Source: Callaeas wilsoni (lineage: Eukaryota > Chordata > Aves > Passeriformes > Callaeidae). Taken from it: 64,000 bases of DNA. The DNA lies in contig VWPU01017648.1 of assembly GCA_013398955.1 (NCBI GenBank), forward strand, positions 1 through 64,000. The letters are read 5' to 3'. The notes beneath the pieces were generated by a model. That model was not told the origin of the DNA and made no database searches. It was given only the letters and a program-made list of their open reading frames with translations. Positions 27,351-39,100 of the stretch are shown one piece after another. Both the position numbers and the translations under genes were made by a program. How positions within the stretch are numbered: position 1 is the stretch's first letter; every line of letters begins with the position of its first letter.

Positions 27351-29080
27351 TGGAAAAATGGAATAATCACAACACTTTAATGCTAATTGCATTTTTTTTT
27401 CTCTTTTTTTTTTCTCCTAATGGATGATGAAGACTGAAAGAATTTTGGAAAAGTAAATTGACACTTTAAAAATATATAAAGTTGTTGGTTTTGGGGTTTC
27501 TTGTTTTGTAATCTTGGCACCTATAGGGCAAAACATCTTTCTGTTTGTCTATCATCCTCTTCCTTAATGGAAAAGATGCAATTAGCATTTTTTTTCTGGT
27601 AAGGATTCAGTAGACAAAGGAGTGGTACTAGAGTGAATTTGTTTTAATGGAAAGTAATGAGCAATGTTAGAAAAGCATACTGCTGGTGAAATTGGAAGTT
27701 GGTTTTCTTCTTCAGCTTTACTGTGAAATGGGCTCTAAAAGATGTAGCTCATTATTAAATTAACCTTGAATCACTATCTTATGTAGAAAATTCTATGTTT
27801 TTTTCAAAGCTAAATTCAGATTATTGTTAGGATCTAAAATTTTTAAAAACCTTTCATGAGTGGGTTGTGCTGTAGTTTGAATTCAAAGGTTCTTTAAAAA
27901 CTTAGGATCCCATGTTATGCAATATTTTGTACAGACCCAAATTTGTAAATGACTCGATCACAGAAATTATCCTGTTGATAATACTGTATGATGAACATTA
28001 TTAATTTATTTCTAATAGGTTAAATCTTCAGTAAGACAATGTGTGCCTGTTGTAACATATGTTATTGGGACTGAAAAAAAGAGGGGTTTTATCTGTTAAG
28101 GAAAAACACACCTCTTTCTGTGCAAAAGACAGTTTTAATTTCATCTTCTAAACCTAGTTTTATATTACTAGTTTTGTTCTATTTCTGGACCTTTCCCTGT
28201 CTATTACCCACAGCAGGTTCAAGACAACAAAATTTCTTTGGTCTTGGGGAATAACAGCCTTGACAAGGAAGCACATTTCCATCTGTCTGGATTTGTATCA
28301 ACATGCTGTTTGCCAAAGCTGCGCTCCTGGATCCTAACGGAGTGGGGAGCAGTTTGGGGAGCAGCCTCTTTCATTCTCCTTTACCTCTCTCCCCGATTCT
28401 TTGGTGGGATTGTAGGCTGCAGGTTGCTCATTACTATTAAAGTTCACTTGCAGGATTGCTGTGTGAGGAACGCGTGGTTGCTTTGCGGTGTCTCCCTCTG
28501 GCCCCCACAGCCTTTGTTGTGTGTGCAGTAGGAACATCCTGTAGCCTCAAGCACCCAACGCAAACAGGGTCAAAGGGCAGAGATGACATCCAGATTGCAG
28601 GGCTGTTCACAGGTCCTGATTCTTGGTGCTTCACGGTTGGAGAGAATGGCAGCTCCCTCCTGGCCTGCTCCATACCTAGGATACCCCAGCATCAAAGTGG
28701 GAAGCAAATGGCGTGTGCATCCAGCAAGCTCGGAGATTGTCTCTGATACTACCATTCACACATTCCTAAAGCTGTGTTCTTTTTACAGTTTAATGTCTGT
28801 AAAAATCTAATCCAACCCCAGAGTTTAGGGCATATGGATTTATTCTGTTGCACTTCTGTCAGACATAGAGTAATCAGTAATTCCATCACTAAGTCTATTT
28901 GGTTTTCACACCAAAAGTAATTTTTGAGTGTTAACAACAGAGTTCGTTTCCAGTCCTTGATTGGTAGTAGACCTGTGCCTGCTTTCCAGTCAATATCCAA
29001 GTTGCTTCAAATTTATTTCAAATACTGCAATTTAAAGCACCGTTACTTTTATCAACACATTTAATGAAACTTGTTAGTTC

Positions 29081-29086
29081 AATAAA
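29081..29086 (+). promoter_or_regulatory. Distal poly(A) signal AATAAA
   Basis: A canonical hexamer is followed within 30 bases by a GU-rich element (TTGTTTTGTGTCTGTCT), the classic downstream element. It is the best candidate for a long 3' UTR form ending near 29105. Confidence 0.65.
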
Positions 29087-29110
29087 GCTAGTTAAAATAC
29101 TTGTTTTGTG

Positions 29111-30888
29111 TCTGTCTACTTATATATGCACCTAGATTTTTAGAGGCTAAATTAATTAATAATGAAAAATTGCTATTTGGTATGAAAAACTTAAGCTTAT
29201 AATGAGACCTGAAGGGAGTTGGAGGTAAGGGTAAGCATCTTTACATCCACAGCCCCTTTTCTAGTAAATCCAACATTTTTTTTTTTTCATTCCCAGCAGT
29301 AGTTTGTATTTTGTACAATATTTGTGTTCTTGTTTAAAACAACTCTCACAAAAGCCACAATTCTGTTACAGGAATGAAGCATGTTTCAAGATTGCTGGCT
29401 TTGAGACAGGCAGTGCTGATAGTAAGGCGTGCTCTGGTCTGAGCAGGGCTTATGTGAGTGGTGCCAACACTGAGACACTTTAATAAAATGCTTTGATTTA
29501 CAAGTGTGGTTCATCCCAGTTGAGGAAAACAATGGGCTTCTCATCTTGGCCAGAGAAAGACAGAGTGACACAGATGCCGTTTCTTTAATTTTGGGTTTTT
29601 TTTAAGGTACAGGACACTTCTGTGGGTAACTTTACACTTGGTTTGAAGGACAATGAACAGAGGAAAGCATCCATTAAAAATACTTCAAAACTTCAAGCAG
29701 TGTGCTATTTCAAATGGCAAGAGTTGCCTAGAAAAAGATTCTACTCACTTTATAATGAAAAATAGCTCTGATCACTTTAGAAAAGAGTACAAAGTTTTGA
29801 GTTGTGTTCTCTGTGTTAGATGGATTGCTGTCACACAGCTCACCACTGAAAAGCTTCTACCGCCCTTAAAAGACTTCTCTCCATCCAGCTTATCCATTAA
29901 GAAAGATCCATTATATTTTGTTGATCTCTTCTAGAGCTAAAAAAAGAGTGATGCAATTCACTGGTTGACTTGGCTGAGCCTTATCTGTGGTAACACTTTC
30001 TGTGATTGCCTGGCAGCTGGTAGGAGTTGGAGGGAGCTGAAGTTTTGAGTAGCTGGAAAAGGCACAAGCTGAAGTCTTATCAACAAGTAAAGAATTTTCA
30101 GAAACCTCTCTCATTAAAAACTACCAGTTTTGATATGCAAAGTTATACATCTTAAACAAATAAAATGTCATTCTTTCAGTGTTTTATTATGCCCATTATG
30201 TGGGTTTATGGTTTTTTGTAACTGACTGCCTGGCAAGAGATATTAGGACATATTTATTCCTTAAAAATAAATTAATAATGTAACATCTTGAAGGTAAGAT
30301 TTATAAAGAAGTTTTATTCCTTAGCTATTTGGACTTTGATATTTTTGAATTATTAGTGGACATTCTATTTCTTCTTCTTGGATATATATTTGTGAGACGC
30401 TGACTATGCACTGATGACTCAGTGGCCAAATTTTCATTGGCTTCTAGGTAAAAATATTGGACAATTAGTGAAGGAAACATGCCTTTCCCTGCCATTCATA
30501 ATCTATTTTAATTTCTACTTTCTATAGCTAAACTAATAGCAGAGGGAAGGCTGAATCTCTCAGCAGACTGATTTACCCAAGTGGGACCACGGCAGATCTA
30601 TATAACTTTGATCTACGGTGAAAGCTGAATCACTGTAAAAAACAGCTCACATTCTAGGGCAAAAGAAGTCTCTATGTGCTATCCTGCTTAACTGTTGATT
30701 TTCAGACCTCTTGGAAAGAGTTTCAAGGTAAATACTTCCTGTTGGATGATATAGATGCAGGAGGGTATAGATGCAGCAGCACAGTTGTTGCAGGGCTTGT
30801 TTGATAAGCAGGACTGCCTAACCCACCTCCTACTGCTCCGTGTCCTGGTGCTGGACCAGGCTTGGTGTGCCCACCTCACAGTGAGGAA
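29111..30888. other. Intergenic sequence with no gene recognised
   Basis: AT-rich unique DNA downstream of the gene end. Short ORFs on both strands look random. A short T11 run occurs near 29280. Nothing else was recognised. Confidence 0.6.
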
Positions 30889-31435
30889 TGGTTGTACTAG
30901 TTTGGAAACAAACCAGCAGGAGATTCCAAGTCAGAACAACAATTTATTAGGAAAATTAAAATAAAGGCAATAGTACAGAAACACTGGATCAAACTGACAG
31001 TCAGAATATGACCTGGCACCCTGTCGGTCAGGCTGGTGGTAGCAGTTTGATTAAATGGTGGCTGGAGTCCCGTTGGAATGATGGATGTGCTTTTGTTGAA
31101 GTGGTGATCCTGTAGAACAATCTGGTCTTTCTCTCTTGAGCCAGTGGTGGCTATCGAGCTCCTGTTCTCTGGGAATCCAGTGGTAGTGCCCCCGTGGTGT
31201 TCCAAGCCTCAGATTATATCCAGGTAGGAATGTCTGGTTCCTCCTCCTGGGTGGGGCATCTCACAGTGGGATGATGTAATTTTATGAGTCATGCTGGGAG
31301 ACCTTGATGGCCCATTAGCCGAGGTGGTCCCCAGAGGGAGTTACCAGGGCTGAGTCATGGAAAAGATAAAGAGCACTGCCCCACCTATTTCAACAGCTTA
31401 TGAAGATGGTAATAGAATACATAATTTTGGTTACA
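30889..31435 (-). mobile_element. LTR of an avian endogenous retrovirus, minus orientation
   Basis: On the minus strand the element starts TGTAACCAAAATTATG at 31435 and ends ...CTAGTACAACCA at 30889, giving TG...CA termini over about 547 bp. It has a TATA-like GATATAAT (complement of about 31212-31221). An AATAAA (complement of 30943-30948) is followed by about 55 bases of U5-like sequence. The arrangement and wording resemble LTRs common in bird genomes, from memory and without a search. No target-site duplication was found and no retroviral coding remains were recognised on either side, so it is a solo LTR or truncated remnant. Confidence 0.75.
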
Positions 31436-32974
31436 TCTTACACTGTAACCTAAGACAATGTGTATGGAGAGGTCTTCCCCATTGAGCCATTCCCTCAGGA
31501 AGTTGGCTGCAAAGACTGGTGCAAATTAAATGGTGTTAGAAGTGATAACATTTGCACTTGTAAATGATCTGTCCTTGTTCACAGAGGTTATGCATCTACT
31601 GCAAAACCACTGGCTTTGGTAGGAACATTTTCAGCAGTTTCAGTGGCCACAGCTCTGCTCTGGGAACAGCCTTGACGATGCTGGGTCCTGCCAGCTTTTC
31701 CAGCGGTCTATCTGCCAGTTAGGGTACATGTAGATCACAGAACCAGTTTTATTTAGATGTAACCATTACCTAAGTATATACAAAGTATTCTTTGTTCATT
31801 GTATTTGAGAGCTAAAAATCAGTGCGTAAATTCAGTGCATAAGAACCGAATGGTTCTGCTACTTGTAGCAGTGTGTTATCAGGAAATAGCAGGTGTTTCA
31901 ACAAGCTCATTTACGGGATACATGATCCTGCACAACTGATGCGTGGGGAGTTCAGTGTTTAATCTGCTCTCTAAACATTTCAAAGCTAGTACTGGAAGTA
32001 TAAACAAGGAAGAATCCTTTGTTTAATAAAATGACCTTTAGTTACTGAGTATTTGTCAACTTTTTATAAATGCTGAGGAACATCAGTGGTTATTACCACT
32101 GTAAAGCCCTTAATAAGTAGTTTGTTGAAACACCACCGCTTGCTACACAACTTCTATCACGCATGAGTCTTCTGGTTGATGCCAGTTACATCCTTGAGGG
32201 TTGAAGTGAAATTTGTGTTAAGCAAATGAACATATTTCCCAATTTTTTCCCTAAAGGTTCCTATTTCTGGTTTTGACTGTAGAAAACACAAGTACAGAAT
32301 CTGAAACACTGATATGTGTTTATCCTGTGAGACTAACAGCAAAACCAATAAAACATGCAGAGGAATGTAAGATGGCAATTCCCTGTTGGGGTTGTATCAA
32401 AGACAGGATTTCATTTAGCTTTACTGTGGTGGAATAATGTACAGAATCTGTAGCACAGGAAGTCTGTCAGAGCAGACTACTTGAGTACATATTAAAAATA
32501 TCATACTGTTATCAGTGAACTCACCTTTGATTATAATCCAGTAAATTAAAAGAAGTTTTCAAAGCTGAAAAAAAATCTCTAGTTAATCAAATACTCAGTT
32601 AAAACTGATTTGAGAACTCCATTCTGTTCAATTTATAATATGAGCACATACTACTGGGTAGTGGGAAAATGGACCTGTCCTAAGTATCAGTTTAAGATGG
32701 TATTGTACAGTGCTCCCAGAACATACCCTCAGGTACAGTAAAAAGGAAAACTCATTTGTGGCTTTTCTTTACATATGATGAAACTGAACTACTTTGCTTT
32801 GTTTTTTTCTTCTGAGTTAAATTACACCATTCCTGTCCAGTTCAGCTATTCCAAATTAACATGTCAATTGAAAGATCAGCTGGGAAAAGAAATTAAGTGC
32901 ATTTTTATGTGCATTGAGGTACAGTAAGGTTTGTTTAGATGCATCTGTATTTCAGCCTGCTTTTGTCGTTCTAG
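31436..32974. other. Intergenic sequence with no gene recognised
   Basis: Mixed AT-rich DNA between an LTR and a CR1 copy. Open frames are short and unsupported. No RNA gene or further repeat was recognised. Confidence 0.55.
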
Positions 32975-33285
32975 TCACAGAATCACGGAATAACCTCAGT
33001 TGGAAGTGACTCACAAGGATCATCAAGGTCCAACTCCTGGCCGCATATAGGCAGCCCCAAAAATCACACCATTTCCCCAAGAGTGTTGTCCAAATACTTC
33101 TTGAACTCTGTCAGGCTTGGCACTGCGACCACTTCCCTGGGGAGCCTGATTCACTGCCTAACCACCCTCTGGGTGAAGAACCTTTTCCTAATACTCAACC
33201 TAAATCCCCCTGGCACAGTTTCATGCCAATCCCATAGGTCCTCTCACTGGTCACCAGAGAGACTGGCCAGCAGAGCACCAGTCAT
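32975..33285 (-). mobile_element. CR1 LINE 3' UTR copy, minus orientation
   Basis: It starts with TCACAGAATCACGGAAT, the reverse complement of the CR1 terminal repeats. Next come 'ttggaagtgactcacaagg', 'atcatcaaggtccaac', 'ttccctggggagcctg', and 'ctgggtgaagaacctttt', all hallmark CR1 3' segments in reverse order. An ORF of 144 codons that overlaps it on the plus strand is antisense to CR1 and is not a gene. The right boundary is approximate. Confidence 0.93.
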
Positions 33286-36075
33286 GCTGTTGGTTGCTGA
33301 TTTCGTGTGGGGGAACTTAAAGAGAGGGAATCAACACCTTCTCCACAAACGACTCGGATGCCTGATGATGTGTGATAGACACGTTGCTGTGGTGTGGACA
33401 GGAGCGTGGCACACACAGCTGCACATCTGCAGCCCCTGCCTGCTGCTCACTGGCAGCCCCTGCCCAGGAAACTGGCAGCCCGGGAAGAAAGGATTTAGGA
33501 AGAACTGGCTTTACTAAAACATAAGTCTTCCAAGCATCTCTTGTTACTTTAAGGTCCGTTCCTCTGGAGAGCCACTGCTGAGCCCTGATTCATCACACAA
33601 AACACCAAAGCCACAGCCAAGGTCTTGGTGCCAGACACTGACTCAGACCGTGGCATCCAGGGTTCCTGAAGCTCAAAATTCCCAATTTGTCCTGGAAAAT
33701 TCAGTTTGTCCACTGCAGGAGAGAGTGGTCATGGTTGTGTCTCAGCTCCCCTGTGCTCAGGAGTGCAGCACTGCCTGCATGCCTCGTGCACTCTGCATAA
33801 CTGTGGCAGGTTCATGGCAGTAACCTGGGACAATTACCTCGATTTTGGTGCAGATACAGCAATGCAGCCCCATATTTTCTAGGGATTTAGTACAGTGTTG
33901 CCTTCCTGTTCCCACAGTGGTGGAATGGTCAGATGAAGACCGGCAGTGCTTAGTGTTAACATTTTCCCTTCTCCATTGCTTTCTTTGCTGTAGGCAGTTT
34001 GTGTTACAGCAGTGTGCTTTACTGCATTCAAGTCCTACAGAGGTAAATCCAGTACTTCCTACCTGCCCTTCCCAAGCCCCTGCCTCACACTCCAGATCTC
34101 AGGAAAGCTATTGGGTCTAATATGGCCCATGCTACTCACCTCAATAGCCTGCTTTCAAAACTGCAATGAGCAATTAAATTGGAAAATATTTTAACCTCTT
34201 GTCACTCTCCCAAGCCTCAGATGAGACTATAGGATTGGAATTGTAGAACTGAGAAAGGGAAATGTTTTTCATTGTTGCTATGGAGGCTGGAGTTTATGCA
34301 GCAATGACTTGTTCTGTTTTCTATCTCCTTGATCTTAGGCAAAAAAAAAAAAGAAGAGAAAAAGAACATGAAAATATCATGGACAAAACCTCTAGGACAT
34401 GAGATTACAATTTGAATGACCTCTCAGCAGTATCACAAAGAGAAACAACGATGACAGGAATAAGGAGAAAAAAGTCTTTGTGTGTCAAGACAGTTTGTTT
34501 CTAACTAGGAGGAAGTTAGAAAGGAACTAGGGCCACAGTGAACATAAGAGCAACCACCAGCTGCAGATTCTTTGGAGGATCTAGTGTTCTCTATCCAGAG
34601 GCACTGCTCCAGCTGCGCAGTTCATACCGTCTGGTCATGGTCAGATGCTCAGAGAACAACATAACACTTTTACCAATAAGACCTAGCCACATTTTATTTG
34701 TAATAGGCATCTTTCGACAACAGGAATATGGAATCTGGGACTTTACCTCCTCCTAAATGGCTGTGTATGAGGTCTTCCCTTCCTAGTCCATCACCTGAAG
34801 GAAAATCTGCTGTAGTGGCTGTATGGCAACGTGGTAAGGAACAAACACGTACCTGTTCCTTGTGAGCACATGATCAGTAAGGGTATGATGACAGCACATG
34901 AAGTCTGTACCAGGCTCTATTGCAGATCAAAGCATGAAGTGTGTCTGATCATGTTGCTACAGTAAATAGATTATTTCCAGCATTTGAAAGCAGCTCTGAA
35001 GCTTCAAAAAATGACACATCCTAAGCATAGTAGATTGCCTTTAAAAAAACCCCCAACATATCTGTACCAAAAAGTGAGACTCTGCCAGACTAAAGGTATT
35101 TTGATCTTGTGGGATTTAAGCCCTGGAGTGGAGACAAAAGGCATCCCCAACACGATGATCAGACAGGTTTCAGGGCATTGTGGAGAAACACTCCTTTTGG
35201 TTTATGAGCCTTGAAATCCTGTGCTGAAGGAGCATAGGAGGTGGCCATACGGCCCCATCCCTGACCACTCAGATCCATCAGCAGCCTCTTCTGCTTGTCA
35301 TGACTTGAGACATAACTGAATCCATGTGCTTTTCCGCAGTGATGCATGTGTCAGTCCTGAAACAGCAGCCCAACAAGTGGAAATGCTGCAGGACAAGTAA
35401 ATCAGATGGAATTAGCTTCTCCATTTTCTCTTTTTCCCTGTTCAGCTCTGCTGCAGCTGGCTCCCAGAGCAAGAAGTGTTTCTCCTGGCTATTCCTAAAC
35501 ATCTATATTGCCTCTAATTAAGCGCAGCCGAGCTGAGGGTGTAGAGATGTCTGTGCTGACTGACAGTTATCAAAAGACTGGATAATGGCTTTCAGTGTTT
35601 AAAAAAACCCCAGAAATGAGATGACAGGGGACATGTTGCAGGAATTTACTAGTTTGATCCCTAATGTTGAACTGTTGTAGGAGTTTTACGGGATATCACA
35701 ACAAAAGCTCACCAAAATCTGTACAGTGAGACAAAACAAGCAAGAAATGTCGATCTGTAATGCCAAGGGGGTACTTGGAGCTAGAGACAATCCTGTAAAA
35801 GCTATTTCAGTGTTATTGACACCCTACAATGTGTATAGCTACTTTGAAACCAATTTTTAGCAAGTTTACAGGCCAAAATATGATTCCTCTCATCTCAAAA
35901 TCTGGATAAATTTAAAAGTTCATGTAAAAATCAGCATTAAAGGGAGAGTAAAGTAGCTCCTGAGAAAACATCTAGAGAACTGGAAAGGGGATCTGGGGGA
36001 TTTTTTAAACCCAAGAGTGTCTTCAAATGCTAAGTGCAAGTTAAGAAACTGATGCCAGCTTGAAGACAGTTCTTG
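33286..36075. other. Intergenic sequence with no gene recognised
   Basis: Mostly unique sequence. Around 33435-33480 a CAGCCCCTGCC motif is partly repeated. A purine-rich A/G patch lies near 34340-34370. No supported coding region, RNA gene or intact repeat was seen. Confidence 0.55.
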
Positions 36076-36134
36076 CCTGGTTGGACTCGATGATCTTGGA
36101 GGTCTTTTCCAACCTTAATGATTCTATGATTATG
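36076..36134 (+). mobile_element. CR1 LINE 3' tail, plus orientation
   Basis: The block contains 'gcctggttggactcgatg', 'atcttggaggtcttttcc' and the terminal ATTCTATGATT repeat. Only the last 60 bases of the element are recognisable, so it is a heavily 5'-truncated insertion. Confidence 0.9.
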
Positions 36135-39100
36135 TTCTTTATTTTGCTCAGTTAAATTAATCTCTTTTATTACCATGAGAACTACTTGATGAGTTAAAAA
36201 TTGGAGCTATTTCTTTTCAAGTTCAGGAATAAATACAAAAACTGATGGCCAGGGTTCTTTACACCAGTATAAAAAGTTCCTATAAGTAACTAAGACTTGA
36301 GAAATTTGAAGATGCCTAGGCTATACTCCACAAAACAACCAAAAAGGCTTAGAAAATTAGTAATGTTATTAATTACTCCTGAACAAAATATTTATAGTGA
36401 GATATACTATGTGAAGCTCTTTGTATGACATAAACCTTATGTCTGATTTATAATCACTTCTGGATCTCATTATTGCCACATAACCCCTTCTGTTATAACT
36501 AACTGATCACTATGTAGTTACTGATAGTATAGTCATTTATAAGAGCAAAATTTGGTTCCCTGCACAAAGGTAGCTGAGGAGAGCAATAAACATGAAATAT
36601 CAATGCTATCTGTGGGATTAAATTGCTGTTTTCCGATAGCTGCAATCCTTAACAGCTTGTTGCTGTAGTATGGATGTTTCAGAAGTGTGAGGCGTGATAC
36701 ACTGCCATGATTAAGTTAAACCACACTCTGTCTTTCCTTTGGCTACCTTCTAAATCAGGTAACACTGGGTGTCACATCCTCTGGGGTCCAAAGGAGGTCC
36801 TCTGTGGTGATGGGAGCCAGGGAATGTCCTCCTATGGAAAGGGGGGAGCCATTCTCAAGGCCATTCCCCACGGTCGCCACTCCTGCCTCCTTCCTAGGCA
36901 GTGTGACCAGCTTCAGGGGACTCAGGGCTGCCACCTCCATCCTCTGCATGGTGAGGATGGGCACTTCTGACACAGCATAGCAAACCTCTGAGGGAAATCC
37001 TGACATTATGTTGCCCATTGCTCTCAGCAGGCTGAGTTTTGGACTGCAAAGGATTCACTTCTTCCCTGTGTAACACACCAGCAAAGCATCTCTGCGCTGT
37101 GGTGGTGTGCCCACAGCAAACATTTACCTTCCCTTGCAGGGAAACAAAATGGAAGAAACCGAAAATTGCATCAAACCAAATTTGGTCCCAGCTGTGTTTG
37201 TTCTTACTGTGGTTTTTCCAGTCCCGAGGTGGCCTTTCTTTACGAGAATTGTTTGCTTTTCAGCTGAGAAAATGGAAAGCCTGGCTTGGAAAAAAGACTC
37301 CTTAGCTCTTCCTCTTTGCAGGTAAGAAAATCTGCTTGAGGTTTGCAAACCTGGCTAAGGTTATTGAAATTGATGCTATTTTACTGAAACATCAGAAGCT
37401 TTGGGAAGCTCAGGACCCGCTGCACTGGCCTCTGCAATAGAGGTATCCTCAGTGCAAATGAGCAGAGGCTTCTGTCGTCACTCCAAGGCATCTCTGTGGA
37501 TTTTCTGAATTAATTTTAGCATACCACAGAGGGGATTAGGAGAGAACCTTTGTACCATCTGTCCTGGACTGCAAGTGAGCCTTTCTAGACATTGCTCAGA
37601 TGCTTTGGTGTGGACAGGCTTCTTAGATGTGTTTTTCAGCCTCAGGGAACTGCATAGCACCTGGAACACCAACATTTTAAAGAGCACGGCCTTAAAATGC
37701 CATGTCTTTAAATAAAATATGAAATTTTAAATAAACATTGGCAATAAGTCCCAAAATAGACTGCTCATTTTATTTTTTTTTTTAGAAATGATTCTCACTT
37801 CCTGTGCCAAGTACCAAGTATGCAGCAACATCTGCTGCTTAAAAAGTGCATCTGCTCAGCAGGGGGAGAGGGGGCAGGCACAGAGGTCACCTTTGGAGGG
37901 CATGGTGAGGGGTGGGGATAAACAGGTGTAAGAGGCTGTGGAGGGTGTGAAGAAGCACTTGGTACAGTTGCTCTCTGAGTGTCATGCTGCACGTACCACT
38001 GCCCTGCCCTCTACCATCCCCGGTCAGGCTCATTCAGCATGGAGAAGAAGGCTTCCCAGGCCCCAGGAATGTGGCTTGTTGCTAGACTCAGTCTCTGCCA
38101 TAAATATGAAGGATTTTCCCTACTCTTTCTGACATCCTGCCCAGATTGCATGCTGTGGAAATTCAGAGCTGTCATAGAGACTTGACATGCTGGTGAGCAC
38201 CTTGTCTGAGCAAGATTTTAAGTGCATTTTGTTCCCAACAGATGGGACAGGCAGCTCCTCCTAGACTTTGGACCACAGGCCTTCCTAAGCCTTTGGTGTG
38301 CTCCGTGCTTCCATGGTGCTTGGGAGCAGGGTATGAAAACAATTTATGGTACTTGGCATATTTCTATGAGGTATTTATAGAGGTACTATATTCCAGTGAA
38401 TTTTATTGCTGGCTCATGCAATTCAGATGATAAAAATGCCCTTTCTAATCCACAGAAAATAAATCCATCAGCACTGTAGAAAAAAGATTTGCAACTGGCG
38501 GCGTCATCGACTAACTGGAATCCAGAACAAGGGCAAGCACCATTCCTCCAGTAAGCCCCAGATCCAGGGGACAAGGTGGCAAGGTTCACCTGTGTCCGTG
38601 GAGCCAGGCTCTTGCTTCTTGTGTTAGAGAAGATTTGTCAGCATCTTGGCCTGAGAACCAGCCTGAGTTTCCAGTCAGAGCAGCACAGGTCGTGGCTGAG
38701 GAGCAGCATTGCTCATCGCTCACCCTCACACAGCTGGAGTAGAAAAAACCCAAAGCTGCAGACAAATTCACAGTCTCAGGTCCTCTGCTGGAAGACAGAA
38801 ATTGCAATGATCCATAATGTCTGTCCAGAGGCAAGAACAGTATTTAATTTGGTTAAGGGGAATCTTCCCGTTCCCTGAGCACATGCGTAAATGCCAATAA
38901 AGAATAAAATCCACCACGAATGAGTTTTCATCAAAAGCAGAAGTGAGTTATGAAATTGTCTTCAATATAGTGGTGATTGTCTCTTTCCACTGCAGGACAG
39001 ACTCCAAGGGATGCAAGACAGAAAAGCTTGAAATTAAAGTCTTCCTTTTCCATGGAAATTTTATTTTAGTTCTTCCTTTGTCCTCCCTTATTTTCCTTCT

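Larger units (their letters stand above)
27201..29110 (+). other. 3' untranslated region of the terminal exon
   Basis: AT-rich sequence follows the stop codon without a convincing splice donor or coding content. It contains two AATAAA hexamers suited to 3'-end formation, one about 145 bases and one about 1.9 kb after the stop. Between them lie U-rich stretches and a somewhat GC-richer segment (about 28300-28700). Whether transcripts use the long form cannot be decided from sequence alone; the distal part could be intergenic. Confidence 0.6.

Noticed and set aside
30600..30888. Retroviral internal sequence or primer-binding site next to the minus-strand LTR
   Set aside because: Sequence beyond the LTR end does not begin with a TGG-type tRNA-complementary primer site, and no viral protein motif was found.
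33083..33517. 144-codon plus-strand open frame
   Set aside because: Its first half is the antisense of a CR1 3' UTR, and the remainder has no motif or splice context.
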